From an uncultured Acetatifactor sp. (GTDB lineage: Bacteria; Bacillota; Clostridia; Lachnospirales; Lachnospiraceae), in NCBI GenBank assembly GCA_949840885.1, contig CATKYJ010000020.1:1-64000 (forward strand): DNA of 64,000 nt. Direction: 5' to 3'. Positions 36,625-45,538 of the stretch are shown piece after piece. Both the position numbers and the translations under genes were made by a program. A model generated the notes under the pieces. That model did not search any database. It had not been told where the DNA came from and saw only the letters and a program-made list of their open reading frames with translations. The number at the start of each line of letters is the position of its first letter. Position 1 is the first letter of the stretch.

Positions 36625-37758
36625 ATGGCAGACGAGCAGGAGATTTTGAACCGCTGGAGGCTGGTGCTGGGGAAATATGCGTCAGGGCAGATTTCCTTTT
36701 CCTCCGGGGCTGTGAACTTAAACTATATGGACATGGAAAACGTGCTGGACTATCTGTATTCCAGGGAGTATGGGGAAGAACAGGAGATACGAAAAGACCG
36801 CATGGGCGGCAGCGAGGGCTCCCAGCTTACGGTGCCTGACTGGCTGCATGAGATCAAGCGGCTTTTCCCCAAGCGGACGGTGGAGGTTTTAGAGCGCCAT
36901 GCCCTGGAAAAATACGGCATGACGGAGCTGCTAACGGACCCGGAGGTACTGCGGAAGCTGGAGCCCAACAAGGAGCTGCTGAAGACGATTCTGGAACTGA
37001 AGCAGATGATGAAAGGCGAGGTGCTGTCCCTGGCAAGGGAGATCGTGCGTAAGGTGGCGGAGGAGATCGCAAGGAAGCTGGAGCAGGAGGTGCGGGTTTC
37101 CTTTTTCGGACAGATCAACAGGAATGCCAGCAGCCCGGTGAAGTCCGCCCGGAATCTGGACATGAAAAAGACCATCCGCTTGAACCTGAAGAATTACGAC
37201 AGCGAGCGGCAGCAGATTGTGCTGAAAAACGTCTATTTTAATTCGAGAATGAAGAAATACAATCAGTGGCGGGTGATCATCTGTGTGGATGAAAGCGGCT
37301 CCATGCTGGATTCCGTCATCCACAGCGCCATCATGGCAGGGATCTTCGCAAAGCTTCCCATGCTGGACACCAAGCTGGTGATCTTCGACACCAATGTGGT
37401 GGACTTAAGCGGTTATGTGGAGGATCCTGTGGAGACGCTGATGAGCGTGCAGCTTGGCGGCGGCACCAATATCGCCGGGGCTTTAAGCTACTGCGAGGGG
37501 CTCATCGACTTTCCTTTCCGGACAATGGTGGTGCTGGTGACAGACCTGTACGAGGGCGGCGGATACCAGCGGCTCTACAGCACATCCAAGGGAATCATCG
37601 AAAGCGGCGCCAAGCTGGTGGTGCTCACCGCCCTGGACATGGACGCCAATCCCAACTACGACCGGAACGCCGCCCAGACCCTGTCGGACATGGGAGCTTT
37701 CGTAGGGGCCATGACGCCGGAGGAATTGGCGGGGTGGATTGGGAAGATGATTGCGTGA
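36625..37758 (+). CDS. VWA-domain protein, partner of MoxR ATPase (YehP-like)
   Basis: A 377-residue protein. The first 200 residues are helical; the C-terminal 170 residues form a von Willebrand factor A domain. Its metal-ion adhesion site is complete: DESGSM near residue 222, the threonine in GGGTNIAGAL and the aspartate in VLVTDLYEGGG. Such proteins bind MoxR ATPases and recruit clients (compare ViaA with RavA). AGGAG lies six bases before the ATG. It sits in the middle of the yeh-like set, separated from DUF5682 by a hairpin. Confidence 0.92.
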   Translation: MADEQEILNRWRLVLGKYASGQISFSSGAVNLNYMDMENVLDYLYSREYGEEQEIRKDRMGGSEGSQLTVPDWLHEIKRLFPKRTVEVLERHALEKYGMTELLTDPEVLRKLEPNKELLKTILELKQMMKGEVLSLAREIVRKVAEEIARKLEQEVRVSFFGQINRNASSPVKSARNLDMKKTIRLNLKNYDSERQQIVLKNVYFNSRMKKYNQWRVIICVDESGSMLDSVIHSAIMAGIFAKLPMLDTKLVIFDTNVVDLSGYVEDPVETLMSVQLGGGTNIAGALSYCEGLIDFPFRTMVVLVTDLYEGGGYQRLYSTSKGIIESGAKLVVLTALDMDANPNYDRNAAQTLSDMGAFVGAMTPEELAGWIGKMIA

Positions 37759-37873
37759 GGGGCTTCTATAATAAGAGTCCCGGCTCCTGCAAACATGGAC
37801 TGGGTGCATCTTTGGAAAGATACAATAGAACTAGATAATAGAAAAGGAAAAATTCTTCCAGGAGGAAAGAAAT

Positions 37874-38869
37874 ATGTACATCGCAAACAGAACACGATAC
37901 GACCGCATGCAGTACAACCGTTGCGGGGCCAGCGGCCTGAAGCTCCCGGCAGTGTCTTTGGGGCTGTGGCACAATTTCGGCTCCAACGGCAATTTCGACA
38001 ACATGCTGGACATGTGTCAGACCGCGTTTGACAATGGCATCACCCATTTCGACCTGGCCAACAACTACGGCCCCGTGTACGGCGCGGCGGAGGAGAACTT
38101 CGGCCGCATCCTGAAAAAGAGCCTTGGCGTCTACAGGGACGAGCTGGTGATCTCCACCAAGGCCGGATACGACATGTGGCCCGGGCCTTACGGCGACTGG
38201 GGCAGCAAGAAGTATCTGGTGGCCAGCCTGGATCAGAGCCTGCGCAGGATGGGACTGGACTACGTTGACATCTTCTATCACCACAGGCCGGATCCTGAGA
38301 CGCCGTTAGAGGAGACCGCCAGGGCTCTGGACGGCATCGTGCGAAGCGGCAAGGCGCTATATGTAGGGATATCCAATTACAATAAAGAACAGACCATAGC
38401 CATCGCGAAGCTGTTCCGTGAAATGGGCACACCCTTTATCATCAATCAGAGAAGCTACTCCATGCTGAACCGCAGCATCGAAACCGATGGACTGAAAGAC
38501 TATGCGGCAAAAAACGGAATCGGCATTATCACATTCTGCCCGCTGTCCCAGGGGCTTCTGACAGATCGCTATATAAACGGCATTCCGGCAGACAGCCGCG
38601 TCCGCACGGACGGAAGGTTCCTGAACGAGAATTCCATTCAAGAGGAGACTCTAAACAAGGTGCGGGCGCTGAACGAAATCGCCAAAGAGCGTGGACAGAG
38701 CCTGGCCCAGATGGCGCTGGCATGGATTCTCCGGGACGGCGACATCACCAGCGTCCTCATCGGCGCGTCAAAGCCCTCCCAGATACTGGACAATGCGGGC
38801 ATGCTTGGCAATACGGAGTTCGACCAGGCGCAGCGGGAGCGGATTGACCGGATACTGGGAGATCGGTAG
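37874..38869 (+). CDS. Aldo/keto reductase (YghZ/L-glyceraldehyde-3-phosphate reductase-like)
   Basis: An NADPH-dependent oxidoreductase of 331 residues. The catalytic tetrad is recognisable: Asp in ITHFDLANNYG, Tyr in the same loop, Lys in LVISTKAG and His in YVDIFYHHRPD. The nucleotide site includes TSVLIGASKPSQILDNAG. The N terminus RYDRMQYNRCGASGLKLPAVSLGLWHNFG resembles YghZ-type enzymes that reduce L-glyceraldehyde 3-phosphate and methylglyoxal. AGGAGG precedes the start. It interrupts the yeh-like gene set, has its own terminator downstream and may be an independent insertion. Confidence 0.93.
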   Translation: MYIANRTRYDRMQYNRCGASGLKLPAVSLGLWHNFGSNGNFDNMLDMCQTAFDNGITHFDLANNYGPVYGAAEENFGRILKKSLGVYRDELVISTKAGYDMWPGPYGDWGSKKYLVASLDQSLRRMGLDYVDIFYHHRPDPETPLEETARALDGIVRSGKALYVGISNYNKEQTIAIAKLFREMGTPFIINQRSYSMLNRSIETDGLKDYAAKNGIGIITFCPLSQGLLTDRYINGIPADSRVRTDGRFLNENSIQEETLNKVRALNEIAKERGQSLAQMALAWILRDGDITSVLIGASKPSQILDNAGMLGNTEFDQAQRERIDRILGDR

Positions 38870-39012
38870 GAAGACGGTTATCCGTATATGCGGGAAGTGT
38901 AGAGGCTGATTTGCTTTCAGCTATGCTCCCGAGCGGTCAAATTCGCCACCGATTCATGAGGCCTAAGCCGCTCAGTGCATTAGAAGCATGACTGAAATAC
39001 AGGTTTACAAAG

Positions 39013-39046
39013 ACAGCACCGGCATAACGCGCGCGGGGCTGTTTTT
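39013..39046 (+). terminator. Intrinsic terminator after the aldo/keto reductase gene
   Basis: ACAGCACC (39013-39020) pairs with GGGGCTGT (39035-39042) with one mismatch, followed by a run of T to 39046. It separates the reductase transcript from the SWIM gene. Confidence 0.6.
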
Positions 39047-39105
39047 GCACGCATAAAAGACCTTTACAGCCGTCAAAAATACATGGCCTTTCATTCTCTT
39101 TTGAC

Positions 39106-39134
39106 TTGACACAGGGTATGGCAGGAATTACCAT
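39106..39134 (+). promoter_or_regulatory. Possible promoter of the SWIM-DUF4132 pair
   Basis: TTGACA at 39106-39111, a 17-base spacer and TACCAT at 39129-39134. The -35 is perfect and the -10 weak. It lies 22 bases before the SWIM gene start and after a terminator, so a separate transcript is plausible. Confidence 0.4.
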
Positions 39135-39155
39135 ATTAATAGAAAGGGGATTTAT

Positions 39156-41621
39156 ATGGATGAGTGGAGCAAGCGGCTTGCCGGCATAGACGACGACTAT
39201 CTTGTCGGTATCAGCAATAAGGGAATCGTAAAACGCGCATATAAGGATAAGGAAGAGTCGGCGGCTGAGATTGTCGGCATGGAGGAAGAAGCCCAGGTAA
39301 AGGTAGGCGAGGAGACGGTGACAGTGCGTTTCCCTCTGGGAGAGAGCAAATGCACCTGTCCCTCCAGAAGCATCTGCCGCCATGTGGTACAGGCCATACT
39401 GACCCTGAAAGAAAGCTGCGGACGGCAGGAAAGGGACGCGGCAGACCGGAAAGCCGCGGGGGAGACTGGCACAGAGGACATGGCTGCAGGCCAGACTTCC
39501 ATGGGGCAGGCAGGACAGGCTGCGCCGGGACAGAGCATGGCAGAGGAAGCGGCCGCAGGACAGACTGCGCCGGGACAGAACATGGCAGAGGAAGCAGCCG
39601 CAGGACAGACTGCGCCGGGACAGGGCATGGCAGAGGAAGCGGCCGCAGGACAGACTGTGCCGGGGCAGTCCGCTGCAGGAAAGCTTTCCGCAGACCCGGA
39701 AGCCGGACAGTCACAGGATCCCCAAAAGGGACAGACGGCAGTCCTGAAAGAAATCAGCGAATACCCTTTCGCCAAGCTAAAAAAGGCGCTGGGAAACCGA
39801 TACTTCCAGACCTTTGTCGGCCAGGCGGCAGGAGACATGCGCCCCAGGATACAATACACATCTGTAGTCACCGTATCATTGCCGGAGCCGGGGATAACGG
39901 TAAAGCTTCTGTCCCCTCTGGAATATTCCACCTGTACCTGCCATAAAAAGGAATTGTGCAGACACAAGGCCGCGGCCATCCTCTGGTGCCAGCTGGAGGC
40001 AGGTGCCCTGAATCCGGAAGCCCTGCAAAAGGAAGCGGCCCAGGATCCTGTCTATGACCTGGACGAGGTGAGAGATGCAGCCGGACAGATGTGCGCCTTT
40101 CTGGAGGAACTGATGGACACCGGACTGTCCCGGGTCTCCCCGGACGTGCTGGACTATCTGGAGCGGCTGGCCATCATTGCCCACAATGCAGGGCTCGCCC
40201 GGTTCGAGGGGTATTTCAGGGCGCTGGCGGACTCCTATGACAGATACCTGAAGCGGAAAGCGGCGTTTCAGGCCAGGAGCCTGATGGAACAGATCACAAG
40301 GCTTTACCGCAGGGCGCAGAAGCTGGGACAGGCGCAGGATGCGAGCCAGGTGGCGGCGCTGGCAGGGGAATTCCGCGCGGACTATCTTCCGGTGGGGAAT
40401 CTGGACTTGATAGGAATTGCGGCGGAGCAGTACAAAAGTCAGACCGGGTACGAGGGGGAGACCATATACTTCCTGGAGGAGCATACCGGAAAGTGGTACA
40501 CCTATACCAATGCAAAGCCCGTGTTCTATGACGGGGCAAGGCGCAGGGGCAGCAGGGAAAGCAGCGGGGCCCTGCAGGGGCCCGCCCCCTGGGAGCTTGG
40601 GATTTCCATGGAGAAGCTGCTAAAGATCAGGATCCGCCTCACCGGAGCGAAATGCGATGGGAGGAACCGCCTCTCCTCCAGCCAGGAAACCCGTGGAGAG
40701 ATCAGGGGGGAGCAGGGACTACATATATCTGATATTAAAGGCTGGTATTACCGGGATTTCGGGAAACTGTTTCAGGAGCGGATCGGGCTGCAGGGGAAAA
40801 GATCCCCTGGGGCGCAGGGAAACCGGACGCCGGAGGATGAGCCGACACGAAAAGATGAGCTGATAGCGGAGGATGGCCTGACATCGGAGGGCGGCTCAAT
40901 GCCGCAGACGCAGGGGAATGCCGCAAAATCAGGGGAGCTCGTCTTCGTCCAGCCGGATTCCTGCGCCAAAGCGGAATTCTCCCAGACAGGCCAGCAGCTG
41001 ACGCTGCCGCTGTACGACAGGGCAGGGCATGAACTGCTGGTGGAAGTCACTTACTCCAAGCAGGAAGCCGGCACTATCCGGTATCTGGAGCGGATATCGG
41101 AAAAAAAGCTTCCCTGCTTTCTGGGCAAAGTCTTCCTGCGGGACGGGAGGCTGCGGATGTACCCGGTAGACCTGCTGGACATAGACGCATCGGAGGCTGC
41201 ATGGGACTGGCAGGACAGTGGGACGGCAGACCGGAAAAATGCGGCAGCAGGCAGGAAAAATACAGCAGATGAAAGCCTGCCGGGTGACAGCGCCTTGGCC
41301 CGCCAGACAAAATACAACATCATGGAGGACATGGCGGAGGAAATCCTCCTGCTGATGGAGGATTTATGCCAGAGCGGCTTTGGAACAGTCCATGACAGCA
41401 CCTTAAAAGACCTGCGGAAAGCAGCCGGGGTGACAAAACAGTACGGCATGGGCTATCTGTCCCAGCTGATAGGAAAGCTGGCGGACGAGACAGAAGCAGG
41501 CCGCCACCAGATGAAAAAGACAGTCTCTTCTATGTACAGAGACTACACGGATATAATCGAATATATGAACCTTTTAAGACAAAAAACCGCCTACGACAGA
41601 GGCGCGGATTACTATGGGTGA
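39156..41621 (+). CDS. SWIM zinc-finger protein (YehQ-like)
   Basis: An 821-residue protein with two SWIM-type CxCx(n)CxH zinc motifs: CTCPSRSICRH at about residues 65-75 and CTCHKKELCRH at about 259-269. SWIM domains bind DNA or proteins. Between them is a tandem 15-residue repeat (TAPGQNMAEEAAAGQ type), probably a flexible linker. The remainder is mostly helical, with Gln/Gly/Glu-rich low-complexity inserts around 560-600 and 695-710. AAGGGG lies six bases before the start. The DUF4132 gene follows after 51 bases. Together with the MoxR, DUF5682 and VWA genes it forms a yeh-like set. No enzymatic motif seen. Confidence 0.85.
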   Translation: MDEWSKRLAGIDDDYLVGISNKGIVKRAYKDKEESAAEIVGMEEEAQVKVGEETVTVRFPLGESKCTCPSRSICRHVVQAILTLKESCGRQERDAADRKAAGETGTEDMAAGQTSMGQAGQAAPGQSMAEEAAAGQTAPGQNMAEEAAAGQTAPGQGMAEEAAAGQTVPGQSAAGKLSADPEAGQSQDPQKGQTAVLKEISEYPFAKLKKALGNRYFQTFVGQAAGDMRPRIQYTSVVTVSLPEPGITVKLLSPLEYSTCTCHKKELCRHKAAAILWCQLEAGALNPEALQKEAAQDPVYDLDEVRDAAGQMCAFLEELMDTGLSRVSPDVLDYLERLAIIAHNAGLARFEGYFRALADSYDRYLKRKAAFQARSLMEQITRLYRRAQKLGQAQDASQVAALAGEFRADYLPVGNLDLIGIAAEQYKSQTGYEGETIYFLEEHTGKWYTYTNAKPVFYDGARRRGSRESSGALQGPAPWELGISMEKLLKIRIRLTGAKCDGRNRLSSSQETRGEIRGEQGLHISDIKGWYYRDFGKLFQERIGLQGKRSPGAQGNRTPEDEPTRKDELIAEDGLTSEGGSMPQTQGNAAKSGELVFVQPDSCAKAEFSQTGQQLTLPLYDRAGHELLVEVTYSKQEAGTIRYLERISEKKLPCFLGKVFLRDGRLRMYPVDLLDIDASEAAWDWQDSGTADRKNAAAGRKNTADESLPGDSALARQTKYNIMEDMAEEILLLMEDLCQSGFGTVHDSTLKDLRKAAGVTKQYGMGYLSQLIGKLADETEAGRHQMKKTVSSMYRDYTDIIEYMNLLRQKTAYDRGADYYG
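39522..39680 (+). repeat. 45-bp coding tandem repeat in the SWIM gene
   Basis: Three nearly identical 45-base units at 39522-39566, 39567-39611 and 39612-39656, followed by a partial fourth. Each encodes 15 residues of the type APGQxMAEEAAAGQT. The repeat preserves the reading frame, so copy number changes would lengthen or shorten the linker between the two zinc motifs. Confidence 0.9.
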
Positions 41622-41672
41622 CAAAATGGAATCAAAGAATGATATAAAAGAAAGGACAAGGAGGAATCCAAA

Positions 41673-44600
41673 ATGATCAACCCGCAAAACCAAAGAGTAG
41701 CAAGAATCATGGAGTATTTCCAGCAGATGAATCTCTTCTCTGAGGAGGAACTTACTTGGATGGAGGACTACCTGAGCGGAGCAGAGGACGAGGAGGGACT
41801 TAAAAAGCTGCAGTTCCATGACCTGACTCTGGTGCCGTCTGATCTGGCTGTCAAAACCCGGGAACTGGTAAGGAAAGCGCCCGATGAAGAGGCCGGAAAA
41901 ATGAGCAGCCTGCTATTTGCCATAGGCCAGGCTACCTGCCAAAGCCTGGTTCCGGCCATGTATGAGTATACCCACAACAGAAAAGACGTGATCCTGCCCC
42001 GACCGGATATGAAAGCAGCGGTCTATGCGGTGGAAATCGGCGCTTCGGAATATATGATCAGCCGTGCCTCCATCCAGAGCCTGATGAAGCTGGCGGAAAG
42101 CAACCCGGAGATCATAAAGAAAGCCTACTCCTACCAGAAAGGCAAGCAGGCCAACAGCAGATTGATTTTACTGATGTGCTATTTCCAGATGAAATATCCC
42201 AATGTCAAACTGGTGGAGGAAGGCCAGTCCGGCATCCTGGCCGGGGTGGGCAGACTCCTTGGACTGGGGGAAAAGGAAGGGGGAGCCATCCGGGAGATTC
42301 CAAAGGAGGACATGGAACTGCTAAAGGAATACGGGGAGATTTTGGCCGGGAGTATAGGCCAGCTCTACAATGGACAGATGCCGCGCCTGGAAATGAATGA
42401 AATTCAAAATGCAATATATCATGATGACGTTAATGAGAGAATCCTCAAGCTGGCGGACAAAAACCTGTCGGTGAACCGCTATGCGCTGCGGCTCCTGGGC
42501 GGGACAGCTTTCGTCAATTACGGCCAGTCACCGCTTTTGAAGAATACCCTGCGGATATGCCTGGCGGCCAGTCCGGTGGCAATGCTTGACACCATGGCAA
42601 ATATGGACTTTCGGGACGACATGGACAGAAACGGAGGAGACTACGATAAGATTTTCGGCGTGAACGGAAAGAAGCTCATTGCCTGGGCGGCAGGGAAAAG
42701 CTGGACGAAAATCCTGCGGGGACAGTTTGAACATAACAGGGAAGCTTATCTGGAGTGCATGAAGACTGCGGACTTCGATTCCTTTAACCAGATGAACGCG
42801 GTGATCAAAAAGATGGATCCGGGGCTGTACCAGAAGCGGATGGGGGAGGACTTGTCCAGACAGCAGACCCAGCTTATCCGGGCTTTGGTCCAGATTGTGG
42901 ACGCCCAGGCCAAGGGGGCGGTACAGGAGTACCTGGAGGGCACAAAAGGGATAGAAAGCCTCTACCCTTATGAGGACAAACTGCAGGGAAGCACCAATTA
43001 CCGCTGGGGCGGAACGCATTGGAACATTCTGCAGAGTTACCAGAACGCATACGGCTATGACGACTTAAGCGACCGTTGCGAGACATTCCTGATGCTGTAT
43101 CGGGGATACGCCAATACCACCAGCCTGCGGGTGGGCACTGAAATCAAGGGCGACAAGGTAAAGAGGCTCTTCGAGGCAGTGGACAAGAAAGGCTTAAGCC
43201 TGGATCGGCAGCTAAACAGCTACGCGGATGCCTATGACTCTCTGTATATGGACAGATGGAAATCAGAACTCCAGAATGTGGCAAGGGAGATTTTCCGCAG
43301 ATATCTGAAGATCAGACGAGAAGAGGCGCTGACCGCGTTCAGAGAGGCAGGCAGCACGGGAAGATGTCTGGGACTGATCATTCTGGGGGAGGAGGCCGAC
43401 CAGAATAAGGAAGCCATTCTGGGCTTTACCCAGGACAGCTCCAAGGCAGTCAGAGAGGAACTTCTGAAGATTCTGTCCAGTCAGAAAGGCTGGGAGCCGG
43501 ACATTTGTAAGCTCCTGTCCTCCAAAAAGGCAGTGGAGCGGGAAGTGGCCATCCGGGTGCTGACAGGCTGGGACAGCGAGGCTTACGCAGAGACCTTGAG
43601 GGGGTGCCTGGAAAAGGAGAAGAACGGCAAGGTCAGGACATTGCTGGAGACCGTGCTCCATATAAGCAACCAAAACGGCGAGGCAGGCGCGGGCCAAAAG
43701 GCCCTGACCAAAGAAGATCTGGTAAAAGACCTCCACAAGGGCGGCAAGAAGCGCTCCCTTGCCTGGGCCTATGAGACGCCTTTTTCCGTGGTGCATAGGA
43801 AAGATGGAGAGGAGGCCGGTGAAGAGTATCTGCAGGCCGTGCTCCTAAGCTATGCCTCCATGTCCCCCTGCGGCGTAAGCCCCACGGCAGCCACCCTGGC
43901 GGAGGACTTAAATGCCAGGGAGTTTGCGGTCTATGTGGGAGAACTCTTCGACAAATGGATGGAGACCGGGGCGGAGTCCAAGAAGCGCTGGGTGCTTTAT
44001 GCATCGTCCATCCACGGCGGCGCGGACATGGTGAGAAAGCTCCATCATCAGATTCAGGAGTGGCCCAATGCCGCCAGAGGGGCCATTGCCTCTGAGGCAG
44101 TCCAGGCCCTGGCCTTAAGCCCTGAGGCCCAGGCGCTGCTCATCGTGGACGGCATCTCCCGGAAATTCAAGTTCAAGCAGGTGAAAGCAGCCGCCGGCAA
44201 GGCGCTGGAATTCGCCGCCTCCCAGCTTGGCATCACCACGGAGGAACTGGCCGACAGGATTGTGCCTGACTTGGGCTTCAATGAGAATATGGAGCGCATA
44301 TTCGACTATGGGGAGAGGAAGTTTACCGTGGCCATCACCACTGCCCTGGAGATAGAAGTCTTCGACGAGAGCGGCAAGAAGCTGAAAAACCTCCCTGCGC
44401 CGGGCAAGCGGGACGATGAGGAAAAGGCGGCGGCAGCTTATGAGGAATTCAAACAGATGAAAAAGCAGATGAAGACCACCGTAAGCAGCCAGAAGATGCG
44501 CCTGGAGATGGCCCTGTCCACCGGCAGGCAGTGGAGCGTGGAGGCCTGGAAGAATCTGTTTGTGAAAAATCCCGTGATGCACCAGTTCGCCACCGGACTG

Positions 44601-45392
44601 ATCTGGGGCGTTTATGAAGACGGGAAGTTAGTAAGCACTTTCCGGTATATGGAAGACGGCTCCTTTAACACGGAGGACGAGGAGGAGTTTGAACTGCCCG
44701 TTGGGCAAAGCGATGCAGGGCAGCCGGAAACCAGCGGACAGGACGCGGTCGGAAGCGGGGAGGGCGCTGCTGCCCGGCAGCCCCTTATAGGGATCGTGCA
44801 CCCCATCGAGCTTTCGGAGGATTCCCGTAAGGCCTGGAAAGAGCAGCTGGAGGACTACGAGATCGCGCAGCCCATCGAACAGCTTGAAAGGCCTATTTAC
44901 CGCAGGACAAAGGAAGAGGAGGACAGCAAGAGCCTGGAGCGCTTTGGCGGCTGCATCGTCAATGACCTGTCCTTAGGCGGGAAGCTGATGACCATGGGGT
45001 GGTACCGCGGCTCTGTCCAGGATGCCGGCGGGTTCTACTGCTACTACAGGGAAGATAAGGAACTGGGCCTTGGGGTGGAACTTCATTTCTCCGGCAGCTT
45101 CGTGGGCGGGGAGAATGAAGATGTCACCGTATACGAGGCCAGGTTCTACAACGCGGGAGGAGTAGCTCTTGCCGGAAACGGCGGCGTCATGACAGGGGCT
45201 GGCAATTCCCGGCCAGATGCCGCGCCCGCAGGCATAAAGCGGGGCAGCTATGTGTACGATGAGGCCAACGACAGCAATTCCTATTTCCTGAAAGAAGTGC
45301 CGGAGCGGTACTTCAGCGAGATCGTACTGCAGCTGGCCAAAGCCACCGCAGCCAGCAAGGAAAAGGATCCCAACTGGAAGTCCCAAAAATAA
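41673..45392 (+). CDS. DUF4132-domain protein (YehI/MolR-like)
   Basis: A giant cytosolic protein of 1239 residues. The N-terminal two thirds are helical with HEAT-like repeats (KAVREELLKILSSQKGWEPDICKLLSSKKAVEREVAIRVLTGW). The C-terminal part carries the DUF4132 domain: FATGLIWGVYEDGKLVSTFRYMEDGSF, then IVHPIELSEDSRKAWKEQLEDYEIAQPIEQL, then GGCIVNDLSLGGKLMTMGWYRG and VELHFSGSF. This corresponds to E. coli YehI and MolR. AAGGAGG precedes the ATG by eight bases. Its long repeat scaffold suggests that it could be a client-binding platform for the MoxR-VWA machinery. Molecular activity unknown. Confidence 0.85.
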   Translation: MINPQNQRVARIMEYFQQMNLFSEEELTWMEDYLSGAEDEEGLKKLQFHDLTLVPSDLAVKTRELVRKAPDEEAGKMSSLLFAIGQATCQSLVPAMYEYTHNRKDVILPRPDMKAAVYAVEIGASEYMISRASIQSLMKLAESNPEIIKKAYSYQKGKQANSRLILLMCYFQMKYPNVKLVEEGQSGILAGVGRLLGLGEKEGGAIREIPKEDMELLKEYGEILAGSIGQLYNGQMPRLEMNEIQNAIYHDDVNERILKLADKNLSVNRYALRLLGGTAFVNYGQSPLLKNTLRICLAASPVAMLDTMANMDFRDDMDRNGGDYDKIFGVNGKKLIAWAAGKSWTKILRGQFEHNREAYLECMKTADFDSFNQMNAVIKKMDPGLYQKRMGEDLSRQQTQLIRALVQIVDAQAKGAVQEYLEGTKGIESLYPYEDKLQGSTNYRWGGTHWNILQSYQNAYGYDDLSDRCETFLMLYRGYANTTSLRVGTEIKGDKVKRLFEAVDKKGLSLDRQLNSYADAYDSLYMDRWKSELQNVAREIFRRYLKIRREEALTAFREAGSTGRCLGLIILGEEADQNKEAILGFTQDSSKAVREELLKILSSQKGWEPDICKLLSSKKAVEREVAIRVLTGWDSEAYAETLRGCLEKEKNGKVRTLLETVLHISNQNGEAGAGQKALTKEDLVKDLHKGGKKRSLAWAYETPFSVVHRKDGEEAGEEYLQAVLLSYASMSPCGVSPTAATLAEDLNAREFAVYVGELFDKWMETGAESKKRWVLYASSIHGGADMVRKLHHQIQEWPNAARGAIASEAVQALALSPEAQALLIVDGISRKFKFKQVKAAAGKALEFAASQLGITTEELADRIVPDLGFNENMERIFDYGERKFTVAITTALEIEVFDESGKKLKNLPAPGKRDDEEKAAAAYEEFKQMKKQMKTTVSSQKMRLEMALSTGRQWSVEAWKNLFVKNPVMHQFATGLIWGVYEDGKLVSTFRYMEDGSFNTEDEEEFELPVGQSDAGQPETSGQDAVGSGEGAAARQPLIGIVHPIELSEDSRKAWKEQLEDYEIAQPIEQLERPIYRRTKEEEDSKSLERFGGCIVNDLSLGGKLMTMGWYRGSVQDAGGFYCYYREDKELGLGVELHFSGSFVGGENEDVTVYEARFYNAGGVALAGNGGVMTGAGNSRPDAAPAGIKRGSYVYDEANDSNSYFLKEVPERYFSEIVLQLAKATAASKEKDPNWKSQK

Positions 45393-45538
45393 TTCCGAAA
45401 GATAAGGGGAAGCAGTCCCTTTAAGAGAGCGCGCGTCCACGATATGGAAAGCTATCGTGCAAATCTGCTTCTTGTCAATATAAACAGCAAGGACGTATAA
45501 TGACTTCAGAAAAAAACGACAGAATAGGAAGCGAGAAG

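Noticed and set aside
39522-39680. CRISPR array candidate
   Set aside because: The repeats are contiguous, have no spacers, and stay in the reading frame of the SWIM gene. No cas genes are present.
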